From: Cryptomeria japonica
Lineage: Eukaryota; Streptophyta; Pinopsida; Cupressales; Cupressaceae
Assembly: GCF_030272615.1 (NCBI RefSeq)
Contig: NC_081411.1
Location: forward strand, 212,242,744 to 212,306,743
Direction of reading: 5' to 3'
Length of the DNA stretch: 64,000 nucleotides
Below, piece by piece: positions 49,601-61,020 of this stretch. How positions within the stretch are numbered: position 1 is the stretch's first letter; every line of letters begins with the position of its first letter. Both the position numbers and the translations under genes were made by a program. A model generated the notes under the pieces. The model was not told the origin of the DNA and did no database searches. It saw only the letters and a list, made by a program, of their open reading frames with translations.

Positions 49601-50858
49601 CCCGATTGTGGCATATATCAGGAAAGAGTTAATGTGATTATACAACATAGACGATTGGTGTTAAATAATCAAAATGATGAAATTATTTGGTGCGCTGCAA
49701 AATCGGGTGAGTATAAAGCAAAATTGGGATATCAGGTGTATGCAATGCAAAGAGTGTCGGGTGAGTGGCCTACACAATTATGTTGGGATAAGGTTGTGGC
49801 TCCAAGAGCTGGAGATTTTCTATGGATAATCCTACACGAAAGGATATTAACTAGTGAAAGATTGAAGACTTATGGCATTCATGGTCCCAACATTTGTGTC
49901 ATGTGTAAAAAGGCGGAAGAGACATTGAATCATCTCCTATACAAGTGTCCCTTTGCTTGTAAGTGTTGGATATGGTTATGTAGGGAATTAGAGTGGTCAA
50001 TGGTATGTGATAAAGATCTAATATGTAGATTGAAAGGATGGCCGCTGATTTCTAAAAAATCACTGTGGGGGTCATTGTGAATCATATCCCCTTCTATTCT
50101 ACTATAGCGAATTTGGAAAGGAAGAAACCAAAGGATATTCGTGGGCAAAGAAACATCTGTTGGGTATGTTTGTGAGATAATAAAAAGTTGCATTATAGAA
50201 ATTGCAAATAATAAAGCATACATAAGGAGGATAGAATATATCAGCGAATGGGACAAAAAGATGCAAATAAGTTGGGGACTCACTCCCCCTAATTTTAATA
50301 TCACAACCAAAGCTGCCAGGAGGTGGTGCAAAATGGAAGCCTCCTTCAGTGGGAAGACTAAAATTAAATGTGGACGAAGCTGTAAAAGGTAATCCAGGTG
50401 ATGCCGGGTATGGGTGTATCCTCAGAGATCATTCTAGGAATGTTATCAAAGCATTACATGGCTACATTGGAATCCAAACAAACAATGCTGCTGAGATGAC
50501 TGCCTTGGAAAGAGGACTGAGAATGTGTATGGAGAATCAATTTGAACCAATTGACATTGAATGTGACTCACAAATTGTGGTCAACTCGATAAAAAATGGA
50601 AGGGCTGTGAACTAGAGGATCAATAGAAGACTGGAAAATGTTATGGAAATGCTTGGTAGGTTGTCACAGTACACTATAACACATGTTTACAGGGAATCCA
50701 ATAAGGCTTCCGATCTCCTGGCAAATATGGGTATCTCTGTCAAGGATTGTGAACTTACTTTGGACAAAGACAATTTACCTTCTAACCTTTTGCAGATCAT
50801 CAAGGACGATTTTCTCACCGACTGCTCACAAAATAGGGCTGGTATAGGATCAGCATGA
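46636..50858 (+). pseudogene. L1 ORF2 (endonuclease, RT, zf-RVT, RNase H), disabled
   Basis: It opens MKITTWNFRGVAAPNK, the endonuclease N-terminus, with GDFNAIMD near 47055 and SNHFPVQLD near 47310. RT shows NDYRPIALCNTIYKILTK, GFMPGREISDNIIL, DISKAYDKVQW, GIRQGNPIS and LVDD, where the family has F-A-D-D; both aspartates remain. A zf-RVT domain (ICVMCKKAEETLNHLLYKC) and RNase H (KLNVDEAVKGNPGDAGYG, IECDSQIVVNSI) follow. Frame changes near 47045 and near 50350. Stops at 46738, 47408, 48059, 48866, 49400, 50078 and 50613 lie at or near Gln or Trp positions. Confidence 0.9.
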
Positions 50859-51041
50859 ATGTTGGTTTTAGTTTTCACTCTAGTCGAAGTTAAGCTCCTT
50901 GGCCAAAGTCGGGTGTGTATTACATGTTAAGTCTTTGGTGTGGGACTGCTGCGGAAGGACCCTGAAAATTAGAGATTCCATGCTTGTCGTCACCAACTCC
51001 TTTTGTGCTGAAACAATTAGAGTAATTCATAAATAACTGAT

Positions 51042-51118
51042 ACAATGTGATTACGGATGAGCTGAGGAGAATTACGACCGACAATGTGATTATGGATGAG
51101 TTGAGGAGAATTACGACC
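51042..51118 (+). repeat. 39-bp tandem repeat in the L1 3'UTR
   Basis: Two units of 'acaatgtgattacggatgag...' start at 51042 and 51081, with two or three substitutions between them. Each contains 'gaggagaattacgacc'. Confidence 0.9.
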
Positions 51119-51306
51119 TTGGGCATATACTATTTCTGGTGGTCCTCTATCAACATTGTAAACAAGTTCATCGTATTTTGCCGAGCTCTGGTATAGATCA
51201 TTTGAGACATAGAAAACTTGTTCTGTAGGACAAACATGATGTTTGTTGAATTATGCTGTAATGGGAGTTGTCCCCTTTGACAACACTTATCTATAAAAAA
51301 AAAAAA

Positions 51307-52160
51307 TAGAAAAAAATAATAATATTATATTAAATCTAAATAACTTATAATAAATTAGAATTATAATTTATCAAATTTTATAAATTAACAATAGATTAAA
51401 TATTTAGAATATAAAGTTTTAATTTATCAAACATTAATTTTTAAAATTTATTAAAAAATGAAACAATAAAATAAAATCATATTAAATTTTAATATAATGT
51501 TCATTTTTTTTTAATAAAAAATTTAGTATAAATAAATTAATATTAATAGACTATTGTCAAATTAATATTAATAGATTCTATTATTGCAAAAGCCTCATTG
51601 CTGTTATAATTTTTTTAGTAGGAGATGTTTTCTAAGCTTCAAACTCAATTATATCTATCACATTTTTAATGGCAGGTTCTCCTTGACCAGAGAGGATTTG
51701 TGTGCCAATGTGATGACATGATGCGTTTGATTTTTAATATATAAGTATATCAGCTTCTTGGATGTGCGATAAAGCTAGTTTGGAGAGGACTTGGAGAAAT
51801 CTGAAAAAGCAAGCTACAAATTTAGAGTTTGTTGCAACAAATTTGAAGTTGGCAAGGCCCTCTATAGTGAAGTCAAAATTGGGAACACCCTCTACAACAA
51901 ATTTAGAAGTGATTCAAAACCCTCATTGCCAAAAGTAAGTTGATAGGAAACATATGCATATTCCATTCTTAGTAGGTAAACTTCTTCTTTTCTTAATAAG
52001 CTTCTACCATTGGTGTAGATCCCTATCCATTCGATTTTAGAAAAAGAACACATTACATCTACTGAGAAATCATTATGATCCCCTCGCTAAGAGCATTAAT
52101 CCTCTAAATTTAGGAGGAAAAGAATAAATATCCATACAAATGCGACTGTAATTAGCAAAG
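51307..52160. other. AT-rich spacer between two L1 elements
   Basis: The first 320 bases are almost only A and T with short runs; the rest shows no coding or repeat signal that can be named. Confidence 0.55.
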
Positions 52161-52472
52161 GGGACCATGGACTTCTTCTCAAGACCTTCCCTATACAAAA
52201 CAATAGCATTGACAACCCTTTGCTTTTTTCTCACCACCTCTAATAAAACTCCAAGGAGCCTGTTTGGTCAAAAGAAAACTCCTTCTCTTAGTAGATGTGC
52301 CTTCAACATTTTCTCTCAGAATCCCATAAAGGCTTTAAAAAGAAAGAATAAACTCAGGCGTAAGTGATTTAGAGATGCTCCAACACTTATAGAGTCAAAC
52401 AAAGGAAAACCTATGCATCTAGCTAATATCTTATAGGAGGAGGATGCTATAGAAAATGATATTAAAGCAGAC

Positions 52473-52916
52473 ATGGAGGTGGAAGATGAACCTCACCTCT
52501 CTGAAGGAGAGATATCCCCTCCTATAGAGCCTTTATCTTCAAGGCATTTCTTCAATCTTTTGGCGGAGATACCTTATCCGCTCTTGTTGTCTCCTTCATT
52601 GATTCCACAAGGTCTGGATACGACTATGGATCAAAACACCCAAAAACTCTTTCAGGAATACATGAATGATGATAAAGATTTAGATTTAGTTCTAGATACT
52701 CCTCTAGCGGTAATGTATTCTTAGATCAAGGAAAAAAGGAAACTGGGCCTGCATCAGAATCAAGAGGGAAAGGAGAAACTTGATTTTGGTTCCTCCCCTC
52801 TTAAGAAGGGTCACAAATCTCTGATTGAAGCTAGATCTCAAGATGGGGCAGCGGAAAACCAATCCAAAATTACAGACCTTTGGAAAGTAGGGAAGGGAAA
52901 CCCCCTTCCTGAATGA
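52473..52916 (+). pseudogene. L1 ORF1 C-terminal remnant
   Basis: Acidic text (MEVEDEPHLSEGEISPP) is followed by polar and basic text ending GNPLPE with a TGA two bases before the ORF2 ATG. One internal TAG lies at 52722. DUF4283 and knuckle are not seen; upstream text at 52167-52367 may be a diverged piece of it. Confidence 0.6.
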
Positions 52917-52918
52917 CA

Positions 52919-55900
52919 ATGAAAATCCTATCCTGGAATGTTAGGGGTCTCAACGCCCCTAACAAATAGAGGGTGATCAAAATAAGGATTCTTTTGGTTA
53001 GTCCATATGTCACCCTCCTTCAAGAAACCAAATTAGATTGTCAGCAAGCTATTTCTTTTGGTATTGGAATTAGCTCTTTGTTTCATTCATCTCTTCAAGC
53101 AACAGTTGCATCAGAAGGGGCCTCTGGGGGTCTAATGATAATCTAGAAGCCTTCTCAAGTTCATGTGGAGTGTATTGCTTCTAATATAAATTGGTTGCTA
53201 GTCAAAATCACTCACCTCCAATTAAATTCATCTTTCTTTCTCATTAATACTTATGGACCAACGTCTCCTCATAAAAGGCGACTCCTCTGGCTATCCCTAG
53301 ATGGGGTCATATTGCAATTGGCTGATAAGCAACTCATGCTATCAGGTATGCTTTAGACAAAAGAGGAGGCATCATTCGATTAGGCAGATCTCAACAAGAT
53401 TTCAACGATTGGATAGACAGGAATGGATTATTAGAAATTGACTTAGGGGATTCCTTCACATGGACAAATAGGAGAAAAGGCTTTAGTAATATTTCAGAAA
53501 AAATTGATAGATTCTTTTGGCATGGCGATCTCAGATCCTTTCCTTTTGTCTTCAACTGTTCAGTTCTAGCCTACTCAGGTTCAGACCACTTTCCCATTAT
53601 GCTGTCACTCCAAGGCACCCATGATGCCCCTAGATCTCCCTTTAGAATTGAGAATATGTGAATGAAAGATACAAATTTTATAACTATGGTAGAAGATTGA
53701 TGGAAGGAAGAACCATTTGAAGGATCAAAACTCTATTTCTTTATTTCAAAGTTAAAAAAAGTAAAACAAAAACTGTTACAATGGAATGATCAGCATTTTA
53801 AAAACATTTTTTCATCCAAAAAATCCTTAGAAGAGTAGCTGGCAGTTTTAAATGATAAGATTATCTCTGAGGGAATGGATCAAGAATCTTTTGAACAAGA
53901 AAAGAACCTGCTCATGGAATATGAGGATATCCTTTCCAACGAATAAATCTTTTGGAAGAAGAAGTCCAGAGAGAATTGGCTCAGAATGGGAGATAAAAAT
54001 ACGAAGTTCTTCCACAACCTGAAAAAGATTCGCAGGAGTAAGAACTGGATTTCTAAATTGGAGTCGAATCAGAATCAAACTATAGAGGATCCTGAAGAGG
54101 TTAAGTGAGAAATCATAAGATATTACTCTAATATTCTAAAAAAAGTTGAAGGCTCTCATTTGATAGAACAAGAAAAGTTCTTGGCTTTGATCCCAAAGAT
54201 CATAACAGATGAACAAAATTAGAAATTAAATGAGAAATTTTCTCTAGAAGAAGTATCTCAAGCTCTCAATCAACTTCCCTCTGGAAAGGTTCCTGGTCTG
54301 AATGGATTTCCTACTAACTTTTTAAAGAAATGCTGGCATATATTGGGTCAAGAAATTACAGAAGCCTTAGAATGTGCAAGAACATCAGGTAAATTGCTCA
54401 GAGAAATCAATAACACATTTATTGCTCTCATTCCAAAAATGGAGAAAGCATCTAACCTAGGGGATTTCAGACCTATCTCTTTATGCACTACAATTTACAA
54501 AATCCTTTCAAAAGTGATGACAAATAGAATGAAGCCTCTCATGGACTACATTACATTAGATGAGCAGACTGGATTTGTTCCTGGCCATTCAATTCTTGAT
54601 GGGGTCATTGTGGCACAGGAAGCCATCCATACTCTACAAAGCATGAATAGACCAGGTATGATAATTAAGTTAGATATTTCAAAATCTTAAGATAATGTAG
54701 ATTGATGATTCCTTTTCAAAATTATGCAAGCTTTTGGTTTTGCCAAACAATGGATCAATTGGGTCTACGAATGCATTTCTACACCCAAATTTTTTATTTT
54801 GATAAATGGAGAGCCAACATGTTTCTTTTCTTCTTCAAGGGGCATTCGACAAGGAGATCCCATATCTTCATTTCTCTATATTATAATGGGGGAAGCTTTA
54901 GGGAGGGCAATTAAATCAAGACAATCTACCAACCTTTTAGAGGAAGTCAAAGTAACCACAAACTTTGTTGTCACACACCAACAATTTGCTGATGATAATA
55001 TTCTGTTGGGTGCAACTAAAGTCAAGGAAGTAACCCAATTAAAATTGCTACTAGAATCCTTTGGAAAGGCCTCAGGACAAATAACTAATAAAGAAAAATC
55101 AAAAGTTTTCTTTTTTTCTACTCCTAATCTCATACAGGCTTAGATCCTAAGAATCCTCAACTGTAGAGCATGAGCACTTCCATGTATACATCTGGGCATA
55201 TCAATTGATAAAGGACTAAGGAACAATAAACTTTGGGATCCTTTAAAGCTAAAAATGGATCATAACACAAACTCCTAGAAGGGGAAGTGGCTTTCATGGG
55301 CAGGTAGATTAGTTATGCTCCAAGTAGTGATTTCGACCCTACCTATTTACCTATTATCCATTTTGTCTTTAACAACTAGTGCAAATTCCTACATCATCAA
55401 GAAGATGAGAATTTTTTTTTGGCAAAACATTGAAGAAAAGCATGAAATTGCCTTAATTGCATGGGATAAAATTATCAAACGTAAATCAATGGGGGGTTTA
55501 GGAATCAAAGATCTAAAATTGCAAAACAAAGCCCTTGGGGCTAAACTAGCTTGGAAGTTTAAAAAAAAATCCTAACGCAACATGGGTTAGGATGTTGGCA
55601 ACAAAATAGCTTTCAGACTAGGACCCCCAAAATCTCCTTAGACCAAACATTCATTTGAAGGGATCTAGGACTTGGAACTTCATTGTCTCTTGTAGAAATC
55701 TGATTTCAGATTCCTTGTCTTGGGATATTAATGATGGAACCTCTAGCCTCTTTTGGGATGACTCATGGGGAGGATATCCTAGCATTGAAAATTCTCTCAA
55801 CATCCCAACAACAGAGCACTGGCTTAAGCAACATTGGGGATCCCGAGTCAGTGACTATATAGCATTGGAAAGGACCTCTAATATGCAAGGATGGAGTTGG

Positions 55901-57116
55901 AAGTCTATGGATGGATTGCCTATTCCAGTGGCTGAATTAGAACAACTTTTAGATTCGATAAAAGTAAGAAACATCAACCCTAGAAGAGGGAAAGATACTC
56001 TAATTTGGGCCTCCTCCAAAATAGGCCAATATAATACTAAAGATGGTTATAGAGTTTTAGTCAGTGCCTTAAATCAAGATAAACATGATATTCCAGTTAG
56101 GCTTTTTTGGAGTAGTAAGATTATTCTAAAAGCACGGATTTTTGCATGGCTAGCTTTTCAAAAAAGAATTCTAACGGCATAAAATTTTACTAAAATGGGC
56201 TATGAAGGGCCTTCTAGATGCATCATGTGTAAAGCCATGCAAAGACAGTCGATAAGCTTCTTTTGAATTTCTCCTTTGCCTCAAAATGCTGGTGATGGCT
56301 TTGTGCAAAGTTGGGATGGATTTCAGCTCTGCTTAATGACATAATTTCTCTTTTCCAATGTTGGCCTCTTCCTTTGAAGGAAAACACTTTGAGCTAGATT
56401 ATGGAAGTTTCCCCGTCTTGCCTTGTTTGGGAAATTTGGAAAGAAAGGAATCAAAGGCTCTTTGATAATAAAGCCAAAAGGTTTGAATCGGTCCTAAACT
56501 CAATTGAAACGTGAATTGTTGAGACAATAAACTGCAAATTAGCTTTCTCAAGAGACTCGTCCAAAATTTTCTCTTCTTAAGATGAAAGTATAAGGAAAAA
56601 CTGGCAGGGAATTAAGATTCCTTCCTCTTTTGGGCAAAAATCTAAGTCTAGAAAGGAAGCTATTTGGACCCCTCCTAAGCACGGATGGTTAAAATTAAAT
56701 TTTGATGGAGCTTCCAAAGGCAACCCAGGCTCTTCAGGCATAGGTATGTGATTAGAGAGCACTTAGGGTCAATCATTGGGAAAATGGCTAAGCCAATGCC
56801 AACAGATACCAATAATATAGCAGAATTTAAAGCTTTACTATTAGGATTATTGGATTGCATTAATCATGGATTAAGAAACATCATAGTGGAGGGAGATTTA
56901 GAGATAGCTATCAATGCAATCAAAATGCCAAAAACCCCAAACTGGTGGCTACAGGCAATTCTTGATAGCATATTAGAAAACTTGGCAAAGCTAGATCAAT
57001 TTGAGGCTAAGTATATTTTCAGAGAAGTGAACACAGAGGCAGATGCCCTCTCAAAAGCTGCAACAAAAGTCATTTCTATTCACTGGTGGAAACATGGCGT
57101 TATCCAGCAAGGCTAA
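52919..57116 (+). pseudogene. L1 ORF2 (endonuclease, RT, RNase H), disabled
   Basis: It begins MKILSWNVRGLNAPNK with LLQETKLD, the endonuclease Q-E-T motif. Further blocks are INTYGPTSPHKRR, SFTWTNRRKG, SGSDHFPIML, FRPISLCTTIYKILSK, TGFVPGHSILDGV, GIRQGDPISSF, and QQFADDNILLG with the RT catalytic pair intact. RNase H follows (KLNFDGASKGNPGSSGIG, NNIAEFKALLLGL, EADALSKAA). Many TAG, TGA and TAA codons replace Trp or Gln positions, and at least one frameshift lies near 53340. It is more decayed than the first L1 but better preserved in the RT core. Confidence 0.88.
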
Positions 57117-57168
57117 CTATTACAAGGTTTAATTATGCAGCAATAATTCCTTCTGGTTAGATGTGTGC

Positions 57169-58453
57169 ATGGTATGGTTCTCAAAGCAATTGAAAAGGTC
57201 CAACAAAGCCTTTCCTTTCTATAATTTCAAACCTAATTCATGGCGCTTAAGTTTGGGGAATGACTATTTTTTGAACTCAAACTTTTTGCCATCTCTGAGA
57301 GATGAGTGGACACGCCAGCAGTGACATCATTTAACTTGCTCTTGTTAAAATAGAATCAACTTATTTGCCTCCCGAAAAGCCAACCGGTGGTAGCCGCCAT
57401 TTCAAGCCCGAGGCATGCGTTGCCCACAAGACAAGACATCATTTCAGCTACAGGGAGATTTGGCACGATTAGGGACAAATATCCTTCGCCACCTTTGTAG
57501 GCAAATTTAATGCAAGGCATTTCCCATCAATGAGCGCTAAAAAAAGTGCTTCCTAGCCTTTGATACATTTTCTATGCAAGCTATCAACTTTTCTTATCTG
57601 CAAGTGCTTTCAATAAAGATAAATCTGCTTCATACCCTTCTCTAGATCCTCAACAACCACCAAGGCGTTAAAGAATCCGGTATCCATGTCTGGAGAGGAG
57701 CCGTATGGGTTAATAATGAGCATTTATCCAAGGCTAGCTTCACTCTTTGGTGTAGACACTCCCATCTCCCTTTCGGCTTCCACTCGACAAGTTTCTTTCA
57801 AAAAAATCACAGATTTAAGATTGAAGTGACTACTGCTATATTCAAAACCAACAGTCATTTTGGCAGTAAAGTTCATCCTGGGCAGTGGGCATTTAAGAAG
57901 GGAGGAATACCCTCATGACAATACAAGCATTTAATCTATATTTGTTGCCTCCTTTTTGGATTTGAAGTTAGCTAAGCAAGCTGTTTGGATCCTCACAAAG
58001 AGGCTATTCCCAAAAGAAATCCTGTTGGAATTGCAAGAGATCCTTAACGAGGTGCGTCATGATTCAGGAGCTCCCCGACCGAGTCAAATAATACTGTTCA
58101 ATATTCTCGGGGAACTTATCAAATACTATCCCTTTCTACTCGACCTTAAAGGCAAGGACCTAGATAAACACAGATCATTCGTAGGAATGGGGCTTAGATT
58201 TATCAAATGGCGCTTCCTTGGAGAGAATCCAAAAGATTTGGGTAGGGAGGAAGAATTCCTTGAATTTGCTAGGTTGAATGGAGTTTTTCCTCCAAAAGCA
58301 AAAGAAGAGGCACCCCATGCTGAATGGGGCAGGAGAGGTGGGGGCAAAGGCTTGGGTCGCGGTTCCGGATGGGGCCGAGGACGACCCCCAAGCAGAGGCA
58401 ATGGTAGAGGCATAGCCCCAATTCCCCCTGCTGAGGCAAAAGAAGATCTTTAA
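57169..58453 (+). pseudogene. Unidentified third reading frame of the L1 element, RGG-like C-terminus
   Basis: I do not recognise this protein. Starting 53 bases after the ORF2 stop, one frame of about 250 codons opens MVWFSKQLKRSNKAFPF, includes FRPSLRDEW-like text (SLRDEWTRQQ), GIHVWRGAVWVNNEH and FGSKVHPGQWAFKKGG, and is broken by about seven stops. A shift near 57930-57950 leads into an open stretch of 165 codons with KRLFPKEILLELQEILNEV and KHRSFVGMGLRFIKWRF. It ends in a Gly/Arg-rich tail (GRGSGWGRGRPPSRGNGRG). Such tails bind RNA in many proteins. The open stretch has no good ATG at its own start, which supports it being the end of a longer frame. It could be an L1 ORF3 or a captured host fragment. 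Confidence 0.5.
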
Positions 58454-58939
58454 ATAGATAGGTTCCTTTTGCTGGTGGTTTCATTTGAAGATGTTGCTAA
58501 GCCTCTAGTTGGCTGCTGGTTTTTAAGTTTTTTCTTTAAAAAATATAGATACTCTCTGTGAAAGATAAACTCGTAAATAGTATGTTAAGATTTTGAATAT
58601 CGTTGCTATAAACTCTGAAGATTTTTTGAATTGATAAAGAAACTATATAGGGTTTAATGCATTTCAAGATAAACTTGCTTTCATCCTCAACCTAGAAAAT
58701 GTGGGCATTGAAGCTAGATTCCCTCACTATATATTTAGGGATTGCTTTCAAATATCTATCTTAGGCTCTTGGGTTTTTTGGAATTTTGGATCTTTATGCT
58801 GTAATCTTTTCTAAAAATGAATATATAAATCCGGCTCTGCCTTTACTAATAAAAAAAACTGCAATGAAACTTGTTCTTGGGTTGGGCTAAGTAGACTGAA
58901 GTGTGTGTGCTAATGCAACTCCTTTATAAACCTTACATG

Positions 58940-59143
58940 TGGCCTGAACAACCATTGTAAAAAAATGATCAAGGAGGAATCCATCATGAATATGCTTGCT
59001 TGTGAAGAAATCTGCACCCAATATGCTCTTAATGGCCGATATGGCCTGAACAACCATTGTAAAAAAATGATCAAGGAGGAATTGATCATGAATATGCTCG
59101 CTTGTGAAGAAATATGCACCCAATATGCTCTTAATGGATGATA
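58940..59143. repeat. 102-bp tandem duplication
   Basis: Two adjacent units start at 58940 and 59042 with the head 'tggcctgaacaaccattg' and end 'caatatgctcttaatgg'; they differ at only a handful of sites. It begins 80 bases after the L1 A tail. Confidence 0.92.
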
Positions 59144-59549
59144 ACATGAACAATTCTTTGATTGTAAACAATATTTTAATCTAAGCATCTGTGCCTCCTC
59201 TATCCCACACAGGAAAGCCATGCCAAAGTAATCCCTTTCTGCCATGAAAAACTCCTACCTACACACAACAAATCACAAAGCCACATGAAAATATTGAAAG
59301 GAATGCTGAAGGCTGCCATCTCTATCTCTATAAATATAGCAAAGGAGACTTATAGATGTTAATTGAATCCCCATGCCCTGAGAAAAAAAGCAGGGATATT
59401 TTACTAAATCTACCCTTTTCATTAGTTTGAAATTGAAATTAAATCTCTATCATATCCCCATCATAGTCATTTTTTGTAAAAGCCTTTTGAGTAGTCTCCT
59501 TGGCGAACCTTGCTAAAAACAAGCATTCCATTTTATTGCATTTGAGGGT

Positions 59550-59870
59550 TGGGTAGATTCATCTCTTTAGTATACATCTCATGTGATATGTCTCAATGTT
59601 TTATGCCTATATCCATTTCATTCCTAGGTATGCAATATTCATGTCTAAGATTTCTTTTACCAATTTTAATCACCTTATCACTTGAATCATTGAAGGTATA
59701 TAGATATCGATCCTTTAATTCAAAATACATATTATCTCTACTAGATGTAACAACATTATCTCTTTTAGGACTGGATCTAGTAGGAATACTTATATTCTTT
59801 GTTTTCCATGCAACATATAATTTTTATGCTTACATTGGTCTTCACCTTCTCGTACATCTCTAGAGTGACC
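59550..59870 (-). pseudogene. Short minus-strand coding remnant, unidentified
   Basis: The minus strand reads protein-like polar text without stops for about 70 codons: RSSPKRDNVVTSSRDNMYF, then ELKDRYLYTFNDSSDKV and RHEYCIPRNEMDIG. Opposite-strand ORF 59549-59863 is hydrophobic shadow text. No family can be named; a gag-like retroelement piece is possible. Confidence 0.3.
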
Positions 59871-61020
59871 TTTTTCTATTTATAATTTGGTTTTGGGTTT
59901 GAACTTGAACAAAGTCAACACTCTCCACTTGGGAGAGACAAATATGCTTTATTATCAAATATCTCTAAAATGTCAAACTGTCTTTCTGGCTATGCCAAAA
60001 ATGCTAGCTCAAACCATTATTAAGGATAACCAAGGTCTTTAAGATACACACTAAATTAGAATATACCCACCAACAATACCTTATTGATTGAAATGGAGTC
60101 TGGTTCTAATTTAGTACATAAAAGTTCAGTCTTTATAGGCCAGGTTCAAAGGAAACATTTCAATTTACTGATGTGCAACTACAAAATTTAATCCCTAAAC
60201 TTGAGAGAACTTGTAATCTCACTCCACATTCGCAATAAAATCATGAATAAAAGATCTAATCATCCTTGATAACCATACTCATACAAATTGAAACAGTAAA
60301 ACAAGAGACAAAATGAAATTGGTTTTCATTAATGCTCAAAATAGTTGATACAATTTAAGAAAATGTCCAAAATTTTGTATTCATTCTATTCACAAAATTA
60401 CAAAACTAATCTACCCCCCCTTACAAAATTTTCTCCATCTCAGAGCCCCTTGAAAATGGTCTTGGTATTCGCTTTATAGGATAGGTTAAACAAAACAAGC
60501 TTCAGACCGATTTTCAGAATAATACCAATTTTTTAGAATATTCTATCTCCAAATGCAAAAATTTCCCAATCATAACAAAATGTCGATGAGTCACCAGAGG
60601 AAGGAATAACACCTCAACTAAAACAATAAAACTTGATGACATGTCTTCAATGATCCCACGTGGCAAAGATTGATTAAACTAACTAAGAAAGAAGTGAAAA
60701 AAGTGGACAATAGACAATTAGGCACTTGTCATGTCATCACCATTTTTAACTACATAAGATTCTATTTTAGCTCTATAAGGCACTTGTGATCTAGGTGGTG
60801 TAGCAAGGTTCCTATCTTGAAGTAATCATAATGTAAGATAATTCTTTTGTGGCTCCAACCTTTAAAGTATGCAAACAATGAAACAAAAGCATGAACAAAA
60901 CTAGAAAGTAGAACGTTTGAAGAACATCAACAATTAACTAGACCCAAGTGACCATGACTGAAACAAGTTAAAATGAGACATATGGTCAATGTAGTCTTGA
61001 GTAACATATGCAACAAATAA
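59871..61020. other. Non-genic stretch
   Basis: AT-rich sequence with no supported gene or repeat. It may be the downstream part of the element that carries the unidentified minus-strand ORF next to it. Confidence 0.5.

Larger units (their letters stand above)
45473..51306 (+). mobile_element. L1-type non-LTR retrotransposon (first), near full length
   Basis: ORF1 with DUF4283 and zinc knuckle is followed without a gap by ORF2 with endonuclease, RT, zf-RVT and RNase H. A 450-base 3'UTR with a small tandem repeat ends in a 12-base A run (51295-51306). The 5' edge is uncertain: the 117 bases between the outer LTR and ORF1 may be 5'UTR. No clear target duplication was found. Decay is by stops plus two frameshifts. 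Confidence 0.88.
52160..58858 (+). mobile_element. L1-type non-LTR retrotransposon (second), with extra 3' reading frame
   Basis: This is a different L1 family from the first. Order is: C-terminal part of ORF1, ORF2 (52919-57116) with endonuclease, RT, zf-RVT and RNase H, then a decayed third coding region (57169-58453), then about 400 bases of 3'UTR. The 3' end has the 'ccggctctgcctttac' word and A run (58850-58858) typical of plant L1 tails. The tail lies after the third frame, which argues that frame belongs to the element. The 5' end is truncated or unreadable. No target duplication was identified. Confidence 0.8.

Noticed and set aside
58126-58413. Minus-strand Pro-rich ORF
   Set aside because: Shadow of the Gly/Arg-rich plus-strand frame; proline runs are the complement of glycine codons.
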